DNA of 8,741 nucleotides. Origin: JAHIVB01 sp964574705. Its GTDB lineage: Bacteria > Bacillota_I > Bacilli_A > Izemoplasmatales > Hujiaoplasmataceae. The DNA lies in NCBI GenBank assembly GCA_964574705.1, contig CAZNOO010000038.1, forward strand, positions 1 through 8,741. Reading direction: 5' to 3'. Of this stretch, positions 1 through 6,456 are shown piece after piece. Each line of letters opens with the position of its first letter. Positions within the stretch are counted from its first letter, which is position 1. The notes beneath the pieces are model-generated. The model ran no database searches and was not told the origin of the DNA. It saw only the letters and a program-made list of their open reading frames with translations. Both the position numbers and the translations under genes were made by a program.

Positions 1-38
1 CGATAATCGATGAGATTCGAGGTGCAGATGATGAGTAA
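1..38 (+). CDS. Possible C-terminal tail of an upstream gene (partial)
   Basis: An open frame enters from the left edge and reads IIDEIRGADDE before a TAA at 36-38. It would overlap the preferred start of the next gene (ATG at 31) by 8 nt, in the arrangement ATGAGTAA, which is common in translationally coupled operons. Only eleven codons are visible, so neither the reading frame nor a function can be confirmed. The residues look like ordinary coding sequence, and the GAGGTG ribosome binding site of the next gene lies inside this tail. The other two frames stop at 4-6 (TAA) and 11-13 (TGA). Confidence 0.35.
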   Translation, partial: IIDEIRGADDE

Positions 39-1089
39 AATTAAAAAATGGATTAACTTTTTTCAATCCAAATATAACGAACAAGAAGGTAGAAGAGCTT
101 TAATTCTTCTTTATTTTCAAATCGTATTAATTTTAATTTTAATAACACTTTCAATTATGGTAGTGGTCTTACAAAACGAAAACGAACTTATGTATTTCAT
201 TTTAGTCATTTCGTTGCTTATCATTCAATTAGTAGCGCTAAAATTAAACACGGTAAGTAAATACAATATTTCCGCTTTACTAACAATGATCAGCGCAATT
301 ATAGGCCCATGGGTCTCTATCTTTTTTGATGCGTCTATACGAATGGGCGATGTAATTCCAATTGTATACATTGTCCTCATTATTCATTTAAGTTCGATCT
401 TTTTATCTTTAAAAACAACAATATTACTTACAGTAATCCAGTTCATTGCATTAATTGTTCTTTGTGTAACCAGTCCAGCATTGTTAGAGTTAAACATGGC
501 AAGTTTATTCTCTTTTTTCATTATCGCTTCAGTACTGGTTGGTTTGGCGAGTTACATCAATAAATTGCAAATTGAGCAAATTGAAAATCAAAACCAAAAA
601 TATATAGAAAAGGATAAAGAAATGCGCGAGTTACTCATTCATGACAGTATGACTGGGCTTTTTAATCGTGCTTATATCAACGAAATCATCAAAACGCCTA
701 ATTTTCTTCATAAATATAGCATATTTATGTTTGATATCGACGGATTAAAAGAGGCGAATGACAAGTTTGGGCACTTGGAAGGAGATCAATTAATCGTCAA
801 CACTGCGAAAGTAATTAAAAAATGTTTTAGAGAAAACGATATAGTAGCCAGAATGGGCGGAGATGAATTTATTGCCATTTTGCCTGATACCAATGCACAA
901 ACAGCCGAGACTATCAGATTAGAGATTGATAAATACGTTCAAATTTATAATAAAGAATGTTTAAAGAAACATTTGTGTTTGAATTTGTCGTATGGATATG
1001 CAAGTTCAGAAAATAAAAATTCTAAAATTGAAGATTTAATGAAAATTGCTGATGATCAAATGTACGCTCATAAGAATTCAAAATCATAA
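31..1089 (+). CDS. Membrane-bound diguanylate cyclase (6 TM + GGDEF)
   Basis: Predicted to condense two GTP into cyclic-di-GMP at the inner face of the membrane. The 352-residue protein has six hydrophobic helices (about 23-47, 53-70, 80-99, 108-127, 129-147, 157-176), a charged, probably coiled-coil linker (177-200) and a C-terminal GGDEF domain opening with HDSMTGLFNR. Metal-binding FDID (D235, D237) and the active-site GGDEF (276-280) are intact. RxxD (R267-D270) lies five residues before GGDEF, the spacing of the product-inhibition I-site, so feedback inhibition is likely. The membrane part matches no sensor family I can name; its input signal is unknown. I prefer ATG 31, six nt after GAGGTG (19-24), over the in-frame ATG at 10, which lacks a ribosome binding site, and ATG 28, which is too close. 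A strong terminator follows. Function is confident from motifs; the signal is not. Confidence 0.93.
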   Translation: MSKIKKWINFFQSKYNEQEGRRALILLYFQIVLILILITLSIMVVVLQNENELMYFILVISLLIIQLVALKLNTVSKYNISALLTMISAIIGPWVSIFFDASIRMGDVIPIVYIVLIIHLSSIFLSLKTTILLTVIQFIALIVLCVTSPALLELNMASLFSFFIIASVLVGLASYINKLQIEQIENQNQKYIEKDKEMRELLIHDSMTGLFNRAYINEIIKTPNFLHKYSIFMFDIDGLKEANDKFGHLEGDQLIVNTAKVIKKCFRENDIVARMGGDEFIAILPDTNAQTAETIRLEIDKYVQIYNKECLKKHLCLNLSYGYASSENKNSKIEDLMKIADDQMYAHKNSKS

Positions 1090-1116
1090 TGCAGTATTTA
1101 TTCCGGAAATTTAATT

Positions 1117-1154
1117 AAGTTTATTTCTTTAAAGAAGTAAACTTTTTTATTTTT
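1117..1154 (+). terminator. Rho-independent terminator after the diguanylate cyclase
   Basis: A 28-nt inverted repeat (1117-1144) is perfectly symmetrical except for one G-U pair. It gives a stem of about 12 bp around a TTAA loop. T6-A-T5 follows directly (1143-1154). The stem is unusually A/T-rich, but its length and the T tract make termination likely. It ends the transcript of the cyclase gene. Confidence 0.75.
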
Positions 1155-1194
1155 AAAATTCACATAACATATTTCATTTTTGTCAGATTAAATA

Positions 1195-1200
1195 TATAAT
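1195..1200 (+). promoter_or_regulatory. Candidate -10 box for the exported membrane protein gene
   Basis: A perfect TATAAT lies 49 nt before the chosen ATG at 1249 and just after the terminator of the preceding gene, where a promoter is expected. The -35 region is poor: at 16-18 nt spacing only TTCATT-like sequence is found, and the TTGTCA at 1180-1185 is only 9 nt away. Transcription would begin near 1207. Confidence 0.4.
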
Positions 1201-1248
1201 GATTTTAGTTATATAAAACCGTCTGTTTTGAAAGTGATATTGATAAAC

Positions 1249-2154
1249 ATGAGACCTATTTCTAAAATCACACTTTTATTTTCATTCATGATGATTGTAT
1301 TATTGTCATCCTTCAAAGTATCTGCTTGGGCAACCATTAATCGAGAGATTAACGTTACAGTATTTGCGACCAGCGAATCTTTTTTAGTTGAGGTGTTAAT
1401 GCCGGTTGAAACCGCGCCAATACTCTCCGATTCACAAATGAATGCTTTGATAGATAGCGAATATGAAAGCGCTAGTTTTAAAGACGCAATGAATGGGTAT
1501 AGGGACGAAGAAGGGTATGCATCTTCACAACTATATAGTGGTATTACAATCTTGACATCACAAAGCAACGAACATGTATTCTTTTTTGGCTTGGATTATG
1601 AGGCGGATTTAACCTATAAAATAGCCGTTATTTTTGAAGATGGCTCAATGATTACATCTTCAGCCATTACTCAAACCTTGTACTCTGGAAATGTTACATT
1701 TGATATGAACACCATTACGATTCAAGAAGCGAATTGGGTTCCGACTAGCTTGCCATTTGAAGAGCCCGGATGGCAATATTATGCCTTTAAAATCATATTT
1801 TCAATCGTCACCGCACTTTTGATTCTCGGTATCGAATTATTCATATGTTATTACTTTGGATATAGAACGAAGTTGTTTTACTGGTTTGCTGGAATGCTTT
1901 CAATCATTCTATACTTCATTATGAATGTTTTTATGTGGATTCGTGATGAGACGATGTATATTGACTTTTCATTTTTCTGGCCCTACATCATGATTCTATT
2001 CTTCGCCATTCTCATTGTAATAGCCGCAAAAGTCGTCGCGGTCAAATTCCCACAGAAGAATCCACTAATTGCTTTGTTATACGTGATTATTGCACACGCA
2101 ATTATAATAATAATTACGGCATATTCTTATGGTATGGCAGGATTTTTCTTCTAG
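1249..2154 (+). CDS. Exported membrane protein of unknown function (signal peptide, outside domain, 4 TM)
   Basis: I do not recognise the family. The 301-residue product starts with a typical signal peptide: R2/K6, a hydrophobic core at 7-22, then VSAWA with possible cleavage after A26 or A28. An extracytoplasmic domain of about 150 residues, rich in acidic and beta-prone stretches, follows. Four hydrophobic helices (about 180-205, 209-231, 242-265, 273-294) end the protein. Charges fit the positive-inside rule: R/K between helices 1-2 and 3-4, R-D-E between 2-3, which puts the short tail outside. There is no cysteine at the cleavage site, so it is not a lipoprotein, and no catalytic motif stands out. 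ATG 1249 is chosen because it puts the signal peptide at the N terminus; an in-frame TTG at 1228 would add seven residues. Neither start has a strong ribosome binding site. The gene sits alone between two terminators and between two c-di-GMP enzymes. Confidence 0.8.
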   Translation: MRPISKITLLFSFMMIVLLSSFKVSAWATINREINVTVFATSESFLVEVLMPVETAPILSDSQMNALIDSEYESASFKDAMNGYRDEEGYASSQLYSGITILTSQSNEHVFFFGLDYEADLTYKIAVIFEDGSMITSSAITQTLYSGNVTFDMNTITIQEANWVPTSLPFEEPGWQYYAFKIIFSIVTALLILGIELFICYYFGYRTKLFYWFAGMLSIILYFIMNVFMWIRDETMYIDFSFFWPYIMILFFAILIVIAAKVVAVKFPQKNPLIALLYVIIAHAIIIIITAYSYGMAGFFF

Positions 2155-2220
2155 GTCACACTTGATTGGCGTAACTTATTTCAACATTTTATTCTATTAA
2201 TGTTTTGTTTCATTTATACG

Positions 2221-2243
2221 AATGGCTCAACAGAGCCATTTTT
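2221..2243 (+). terminator. Rho-independent terminator after the exported membrane protein gene
   Basis: Perfect 8-bp arms AATGGCTC (2221-2228) and GAGCCATT (2233-2240) enclose the loop AACA. TTTTT (2239-2243) follows directly. This is a compact canonical intrinsic terminator 66 nt after the stop codon. Confidence 0.85.
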
Positions 2244-2345
2244 AAATTCTAACAACCATATTTCAGTTTTTTTTATAAGCAATCAAAACCAGAATACATC
2301 TCGTTCTATTTTTGAAATGAACTACAACTTACCTCCTTGATATTG

Positions 2346-2351
2346 TATAAT
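2346..2351 (+). promoter_or_regulatory. Candidate -10 box for the GGDEF/HD-GYP gene
   Basis: A perfect TATAAT lies downstream of the previous terminator. Hexamers 16-18 nt upstream (around TACAAC) match the -35 consensus poorly. Transcription would start near 2358, leaving a leader of about 100 nt before the TTG at 2459. That is much longer than the leaders predicted for the right-hand genes. Confidence 0.4.
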
Positions 2352-2458
2352 AAAAGTATATGCAATTGAGAGTGCAAAACACGAGACCTTTGATACCATT
2401 TGTTATTTAAAGAACGATTATGAATCAATTCAAAATTACCGGAGGAAAGGATACTATT

Positions 2459-3619
2459 TTGGAAAACGACAATAAGAATAAGACGAACAACACAAATTTA
2501 ATGAATTCAAATCGGAGTCAAGAAGAGAACAGAATGAAAGTCGAAAACACTGTTGATGACTCTTTTTTAACGATATCTGAACAAAATGAAATTCTTCAAA
2601 AAGAGCAATATTTAAAATACCACGATTCGTTCACAGGCCTTCATAATCGTTTATACTTCATGGAAGAACTTCCGAAGCTCGACATTCAAGAGAACTTGCC
2701 CTTGACCATAGTGCTTTGCGATGTAAACAAACTGAAACTGGTCAACGATTCTTTGGGATGTCGTGTTGGGGACAAACTCTTAAAATCATTTTCATCCATT
2801 TTTCAGAGGGCTTGTCATAAAGGGGATCTTCTAGCGAGAATCGAAAACGACGAATTCGCATGTATTCTCTTAAATACAGACCCCTCTAAGGCGTTACAAA
2901 AAATAGAGAAAATCAAAAGTCAAATCTTCCATCTTCCGAGCAATACCCTCGAAATTTCTGTTTCATTTGGATACAATACAAAAACAGACCAAAGTGAAGA
3001 TATCTTTGACATCATGAAAGATGCTGAAGAAATGCTTGAACATGAGAAGCAAACTGAAAAGCGCGATTTGGTAAAAAAGACGGTTATATTGATTTTGAAA
3101 ACAATGTTTGACAAGTATCGAAACGAAAAAGAACATTCAAAAAGGGTGGGATCCTTATGCGAGCAGATGGGAAAATATCTTGGCTTGCCTCCCAAAGAAA
3201 TTCACAAGTTGAAGATTGCAGGTGCGATGCATGATATTGGCAAAATAGCCGTCGATGAAAAAGTATTGTATAAAAAAGGAAAACTGACTAGAAGAGAATG
3301 GATTCAGGTAAAGAGTCACGCAGAAGCAGGATATAGGATTTTAAATTCTTCACAAGCCTTTTCCGCGATTGCCCCAACCGTATTGCAACATCATGAAAAA
3401 TGGGATGGTACAGGATATCCGAAAGGATTAAAGGGGGAAGAAATTCTTCTAAGCGCTAGAGTGATTGCCATTGTAGAAGCCTACGATGCCTTGACAGCAT
3501 TCAAGACATACCGAAAACAACTGTCCAAAGACGAGGCTTTCGAGGAAATTATAAGATGTTCAGGCACTCAGTTCGATCCTGAAATCGTGAAAGTATTCGT
3601 GAAATTCTTTAAGGACTAA
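2459..3619 (+). CDS. Cyclic-di-GMP phosphodiesterase, degenerate GGDEF + HD-GYP
   Basis: Predicted cytosolic enzyme that hydrolyses c-di-GMP to pGpG or GMP. From the TTG start it has 386 residues: a polar, Asn/Lys-rich leader (1-45), a GGDEF-fold domain (about 55-200) and an HD-GYP domain (about 205-386). The HD-GYP residues are all present: H226, H258-D259 (MHDIGK), H287 (HAEAG), H311-H312 with WDGTGYP (315-321), and D343 (YDALT). The GGDEF motif is changed to ENDEF (129-133), and the inhibitory RxxD reads HKGD, so cyclase activity is doubtful and this domain may only bind nucleotide. There are no membrane helices. I chose TTG 2459 because GGAGGAAAGG (2441-2450) sits just upstream. The alternative ATG at 2420 adds 13 residues but lacks a good ribosome binding site. 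The gene at 4736 shows that TTG starts are used here. It lies two genes after an active-looking cyclase. Confidence 0.9.
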   Translation: MENDNKNKTNNTNLMNSNRSQEENRMKVENTVDDSFLTISEQNEILQKEQYLKYHDSFTGLHNRLYFMEELPKLDIQENLPLTIVLCDVNKLKLVNDSLGCRVGDKLLKSFSSIFQRACHKGDLLARIENDEFACILLNTDPSKALQKIEKIKSQIFHLPSNTLEISVSFGYNTKTDQSEDIFDIMKDAEEMLEHEKQTEKRDLVKKTVILILKTMFDKYRNEKEHSKRVGSLCEQMGKYLGLPPKEIHKLKIAGAMHDIGKIAVDEKVLYKKGKLTRREWIQVKSHAEAGYRILNSSQAFSAIAPTVLQHHEKWDGTGYPKGLKGEEILLSARVIAIVEAYDALTAFKTYRKQLSKDEAFEEIIRCSGTQFDPEIVKVFVKFFKD

Positions 3620-3716
3620 GAGCAAAACTTCTATAATATAGAACATTTCTCAATCTTAAAATAAACAATATTAGTCAATTGGTTTCACACTACAATGAAT
3701 TACCGAGGGAGCAAAC

Positions 3717-4622
3717 ATGAAAGATAAAAAACACTTATTTTCAATCTTACTTGCCTTATTTGTTACTTTTTTATGGTCAACCTCTTGGGTGTTGGTTAAA
3801 GAAGGCTTAGCTAATATGCCTCCCCTTACCTTTGCAGGATTACGATACACCTTGGCAGCTATTATCTTATTTCTCTATTTATTGATTACAAAAAGAGTTC
3901 ATGAGCTTCGTAATATTGACAAGAAACATTGGATAAAATTGATATTGCTAGCTTTTACAATGTATTTTCTAACTCAAGGAGCCCAATTCTTGGGACTATA
4001 CTATTTGCCTGCAATACAAGTTTCTCTCATTCTAAACTTTACACCAGTTTTAGTGTTGTTATTTGCGACGAAGTATATCAATGAAAGTCCAACAAAAAAC
4101 AATATTTGTGGAATGGTTATTTTTCTCTTAGGTGTTGTACTCTACTTTTTCCCAATGGATACAGAATGGGGGAGCACCATAGGATATATTGTAATGTTTG
4201 TAGGTTTGTTCTCGAATGCAATCGCCACGGTTTTGGGTAGAAACATTAATAAAACGAAAACCGTTTCACCGACTGTAGTTACTTCCGTCAGCATGGGAAT
4301 CGGTGGACTGTTGTTATTGATGACTGGTGTCGCTTCAGAACCCTTCCCTGTGTTAACTTCAACTTCGATTTATTTAATTGTTTGGTTAGCCATTGTGAAT
4401 ACGGCAATTGCCTTCACGATTTGGAACAAAACAATGCAAGTATTGTCATCGATTGAAACGAGTATCATTAATAATACGATGTTAATCCAAATTGCAATCC
4501 TTGCTTGGATTTTCCTGGATGAAACTGTGACAGTCAAGGCGGTTGTGAGCCTCTTGATTATTACATTTGGAGCTTTTCTTGTGCAGTATCGAAAGAAAAA
4601 GAGAGTTTTACCAATTGAATAA
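3717..4622 (+). CDS. EamA/DMT-superfamily transporter (10 TM exporter-like)
   Basis: A 301-residue inner-membrane protein with the duplicated EamA layout. The first half (about 9-144) carries FLWSTSWVLVKEGL, PPLTFAGLRY and LGLYYLPAIQVSLILNFTPV; the second half (about 155-291) carries NTAIAFTIWNKTMQVLSSIE and ILAWIFLDETV. About ten hydrophobic helices and a short Lys/Arg-rich cytosolic tail fit the family, whose members export amino acids, purines or other small metabolites. Sequence alone does not give the substrate. ATG 3717 follows a GAGGGAG site (3705-3711) with five nt between. There is no strong terminator between the HD-GYP gene and this one, only a weak 6-bp hairpin at 3629-3643 without a T tract, so read-through is possible. 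A TACAAT at 3691-3696 could supply a separate promoter. The gene looks complete and ordinary. Confidence 0.92.
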   Translation: MKDKKHLFSILLALFVTFLWSTSWVLVKEGLANMPPLTFAGLRYTLAAIILFLYLLITKRVHELRNIDKKHWIKLILLAFTMYFLTQGAQFLGLYYLPAIQVSLILNFTPVLVLLFATKYINESPTKNNICGMVIFLLGVVLYFFPMDTEWGSTIGYIVMFVGLFSNAIATVLGRNINKTKTVSPTVVTSVSMGIGGLLLLMTGVASEPFPVLTSTSIYLIVWLAIVNTAIAFTIWNKTMQVLSSIETSIINNTMLIQIAILAWIFLDETVTVKAVVSLLIITFGAFLVQYRKKKRVLPIE

Positions 4623-4678
4623 ATATCTGTTTTGAGTTTTATTCTTTTGCATCAATTTCAATCCATTTTATGTTAAAC

Positions 4679-4684
4679 TATACT
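4679..4684 (+). promoter_or_regulatory. Candidate -10 box for the flavin reductase gene
   Basis: TATACT, one mismatch from consensus, lies 51 nt before the TTG start at 4736. A weak TTTCAA (4656-4661) stands 17 nt upstream. No terminator hairpin separates this site from the transporter gene, so both read-through and independent transcription are possible. Confidence 0.3.
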
Positions 4685-4735
4685 TGGTAGGATTTATCTT
4701 TTAAAACAATGAAATTACTGAACTGAGGTGTTATT

Positions 4736-5410
4736 TTGAATAATCCATCTGAATACACAATTCCATTATTGAAAATGGAACATTTGGAAAATGAGTATTA
4801 TTGCTTCGATTTTAAGAAACCTGAAGGCTTTTCATTCGTGGAAGGTCAGTTTGGCGTTTTTGGAATCGTTGGCAAAGAAATTGAAGGAAGAAAACTACGT
4901 GCTTTCAGTATCGCTTCCACATCTGACGAAGAAGTCATAAAGATGGCAACTAGAATCATTGAAGCTCCGAGCTCCTATAAAGAAAAACTCCTTGCTTTAC
5001 AGCCCGGAGAATTGGTGACGATGAATGCTCCTAGAGGAGAGTTTGTATTAGACCTATCAAGAGACGCGATTTTTATTGCAGGAGGAATCGGAATTACCCC
5101 CATCAGAAGCATGATTCTTTCGAAGAGCAGAAACGTTAAAACTCGAAAAGATGTATTGATCTATTCTGAGCTTCAAGCGTCCTATCCGTTCAAAGAAGAA
5201 CTTGAGAACTTAAGCAATCTTGAAATTCATTATGCAGCAGATATTGAACCCACTCAAAAAGCGATTATAGAAGTGGCTGCAATGCATCTCAATGATTCTT
5301 ATTATTACTTATCCGGAAGTCCCGGCTTTGTCAAAGGACTTACAGGGCTGCTGACAGAACATGGAATTGTGACTGAAAACATTAAATTTGATGTGTTTAC
5401 AGGATATTAG
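4736..5410 (+). CDS. Ferredoxin-reductase-like FAD/NAD(P)H oxidoreductase
   Basis: A 224-residue stand-alone reductase module of the ferredoxin-NADP reductase superfamily, predicted to move electrons from NAD(P)H through bound flavin to an acceptor protein. The N-terminal beta-barrel carries RAFSIAS (55-61), the R-x-F/Y-S flavin-binding motif. The C-terminal Rossmann-like half carries GGIGITP (116-122) for NAD(P) binding, then YYLSGSPGFVKG (S193 onward) and a FxGY-type terminus, FTGY (221-224), whose Tyr would stack on the flavin. There is no [2Fe-2S] domain and no globin, so the partner must be separate: a ferredoxin, a flavodoxin or possibly the flavodiiron protein at 7501. The TTG start is supported by GAGGTG (4725-4730) with five nt spacing; the next in-frame ATG would cut into the domain. 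The gene ends at a strong bidirectional terminator. Family is certain, partner unknown. Confidence 0.88.
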   Translation: MNNPSEYTIPLLKMEHLENEYYCFDFKKPEGFSFVEGQFGVFGIVGKEIEGRKLRAFSIASTSDEEVIKMATRIIEAPSSYKEKLLALQPGELVTMNAPRGEFVLDLSRDAIFIAGGIGITPIRSMILSKSRNVKTRKDVLIYSELQASYPFKEELENLSNLEIHYAADIEPTQKAIIEVAAMHLNDSYYYLSGSPGFVKGLTGLLTEHGIVTENIKFDVFTGY

Positions 5411-5418
5411 AAATTAAA

Positions 5419-5460
5419 AAGAGCCTAGGAAAAATTCCTGGGCTCTTGTTTTATTCTTTT
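5419..5460. terminator. Bidirectional rho-independent terminator between convergent genes
   Basis: Arms AAGAGCCTAGGAA (5419-5431) and TTCCTGGGCTCTT (5435-5447) pair over 13 bp with one G-U pair around an AAA loop. On the plus strand GTTTTATTCTTTTTT follows. On the minus strand the complement of the A-rich 5411-5420 gives TTTTTAATTT. It therefore fits termination of both the reductase gene (stop at 5410) and the degV-family gene (stop codon at 5463-5461). Confidence 0.92.
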
Positions 5461-6342
5461 TTACAAGCGATCTTTTCCGATATAAAACAGTGCCATTGTG
5501 CCAACGCCGGAATGACTTCCAATCACTGGACCAATAGGGTTAATTAAAATTTGACTTTCCTTTACAGGTAATCTGGATAATATCAATCCCTTTAAAAAGA
5601 CAGCATCGTCTAAAGCATCTCCGTGAGAAATGTAAACGAGTGAATTTTCATCTCCTTGATAGGTCTCTTCCATGCGGGTAACAAGAGAATGAAGTGATTT
5701 GATTCTTCCTCTGCCTTTTCCGTACACGACGAGTTTTCCTTCTCCTGAAACATGGAGAAGAGGTTTGACGTTCAATAAATTACCGAGAAGTTCTTTTCCT
5801 GCGGACAATCTTCCGCCTCTACGTAAATGACCCAAGTCATCAACTGTAAACAAATGAGATACTTTCATTTTATTGCTTTCGACAAATTCTTTGTTTTCTT
5901 GTAACGAAGCTCCTGCAAGTCTGTTTCTGCCTGCCATGGTTAATAGTAAGCCTTGACCCATGGAAGCACACAATGAATCAATACATTCAATTTTTGCTTC
6001 AGGGTAAGTATCTAACAACTCTTTTTGAGCAATCAAAGAAGAGTTATAAGTTCCTGAAAGAGCAGAGGAAAAAGAAATTGAAAGAATGTCTTTACCTGAT
6101 TTCAAAATCGGGGTGAAGACATCCAAAAACTCTTGAGGTGTGGCTTGTGCTGTCGTTGTCTTAATATGGCTTCTCAGTAATTGATAGAATTCCTTCGATT
6201 TGATTTCTCTTTCATCTAAATAATTCTGGTATTCTTTTCCTTCGGCACTCACTTTCAGCGGTAAAATGACAAGTTCCAGTTCTTTCGCGAGCGAATCGGG
6301 GATGTCAACACAGGAATCGGTAACGATGATGTATTCTTTCAT
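5461..6342 (-). CDS. DegV-family fatty-acid-binding protein (FakB-like)
   Basis: A 293-residue cytosolic protein of the DegV family. Characterised members (FakB) hold a fatty acid for phosphorylation by the kinase FakA, feeding exogenous fatty acids into phospholipids. Family motifs appear in order: TDSCVDIP (8-15), TTTAQATPQEF (61-71), SFSSALSGTYNS (89-100), DSLCASMGQG, LRRGGRLS, GNLLNVKPLL and IGPVIGSHSGVGTMAL near the C terminus (270-285), with H277 matching the conserved His that contacts the lipid carboxylate. Length is normal. ATG 6342 is chosen because GGGAGGA (6354-6348) lies five nt upstream and the protein then starts at MKEYIIVTDS like its relatives; an extension to 6402 would run through promoter sequence. 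FakA is not in the window, so the fatty-acid role rests on family membership. The gene is divergent from the fructokinase and convergent with the reductase. Confidence 0.93.
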   Translation of the reverse strand: MKEYIIVTDSCVDIPDSLAKELELVILPLKVSAEGKEYQNYLDEREIKSKEFYQLLRSHIKTTTAQATPQEFLDVFTPILKSGKDILSISFSSALSGTYNSSLIAQKELLDTYPEAKIECIDSLCASMGQGLLLTMAGRNRLAGASLQENKEFVESNKMKVSHLFTVDDLGHLRRGGRLSAGKELLGNLLNVKPLLHVSGEGKLVVYGKGRGRIKSLHSLVTRMEETYQGDENSLVYISHGDALDDAVFLKGLILSRLPVKESQILINPIGPVIGSHSGVGTMALFYIGKDRL

Positions 6343-6370
6343 GGCGGTCCTCCCAAAAAATATTGTCTTC

Positions 6371-6379
6371 ATTATAACA
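6371..6379 (-). promoter_or_regulatory. Extended -10 promoter of the degV-family gene
   Basis: On the minus strand the sequence reads TGTTATAAT, a perfect TATAAT (6376-6371) preceded by the TGn extension (6379-6377). No good -35 box stands at 16-18 nt, which an extended -10 can compensate for. Transcription would start near 6364, giving a leader of about 22 nt that contains the GGGAGGA ribosome binding site. Confidence 0.6.
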
Positions 6380-6423
6380 AAATTTTTAATATTTTTGAGC
6401 AATTTTTCTAAATTTTCATATTA

Positions 6424-6432
6424 TGGTATAAT
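6424..6432 (+). promoter_or_regulatory. Extended -10 promoter of the fructokinase gene
   Basis: TGGTATAAT contains a perfect TATAAT (6427-6432) with the TGn extension. The -35 region is only T-rich. The predicted start near 6439 falls at the first bases of the AGGAGGG ribosome binding site (6440-6446), so the leader would be only about 18 nt. Confidence 0.6.
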
Positions 6433-6456
6433 GAATCTCAGGAGGGATGTGATTCC

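Larger units (their letters stand above)
2155..2458. other. Intergenic region before the GGDEF/HD-GYP gene
   Basis: About 300 nt without a supported gene. It holds the hairpin terminator at 2221-2243, a T8 run near 2267-2274 that is not tied to a hairpin, an ACCTCCTT octamer (2331-2338), a TATAAT box (2346-2351) and a leader of roughly 100 nt. The leader contains the in-frame ATG at 2420 and a GGAGGAAAGG purine tract at 2441-2450. I found no c-di-GMP riboswitch (GEMM) core, tRNA or credible small ORF. Confidence 0.6.

Noticed and set aside
1209..1568. Open frame on the minus strand inside the exported-protein gene
   Set aside because: It overlaps a plus-strand gene with a clear signal peptide and four helices. 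It has no family motif and its residues look like antisense composition.
2183..2204. Inverted repeat AACATT ... AATGTT
   Set aside because: Six-base A/T-rich arms around a 10-nt loop are expected by chance, and the stronger terminator lies just downstream.
2358..2458. c-di-GMP (GEMM) riboswitch in the leader of the phosphodiesterase gene
   Set aside because: The leader is long enough, but the conserved GEMM core elements and paired helices are not visible; only an unrelated GTGCAAAAC occurs.
2920..3195. Open frame on the minus strand inside the GGDEF/HD-GYP gene
   Set aside because: It lies wholly within well-conserved GGDEF and HD-GYP coding sequence and shows no independent features.
3629..3643. 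Small hairpin TTCTAT-AAT-ATAGAA after the HD-GYP gene as a terminator
   Set aside because: The stem is only 6 bp of mostly A/T with no T tract after it, so termination cannot be supported.
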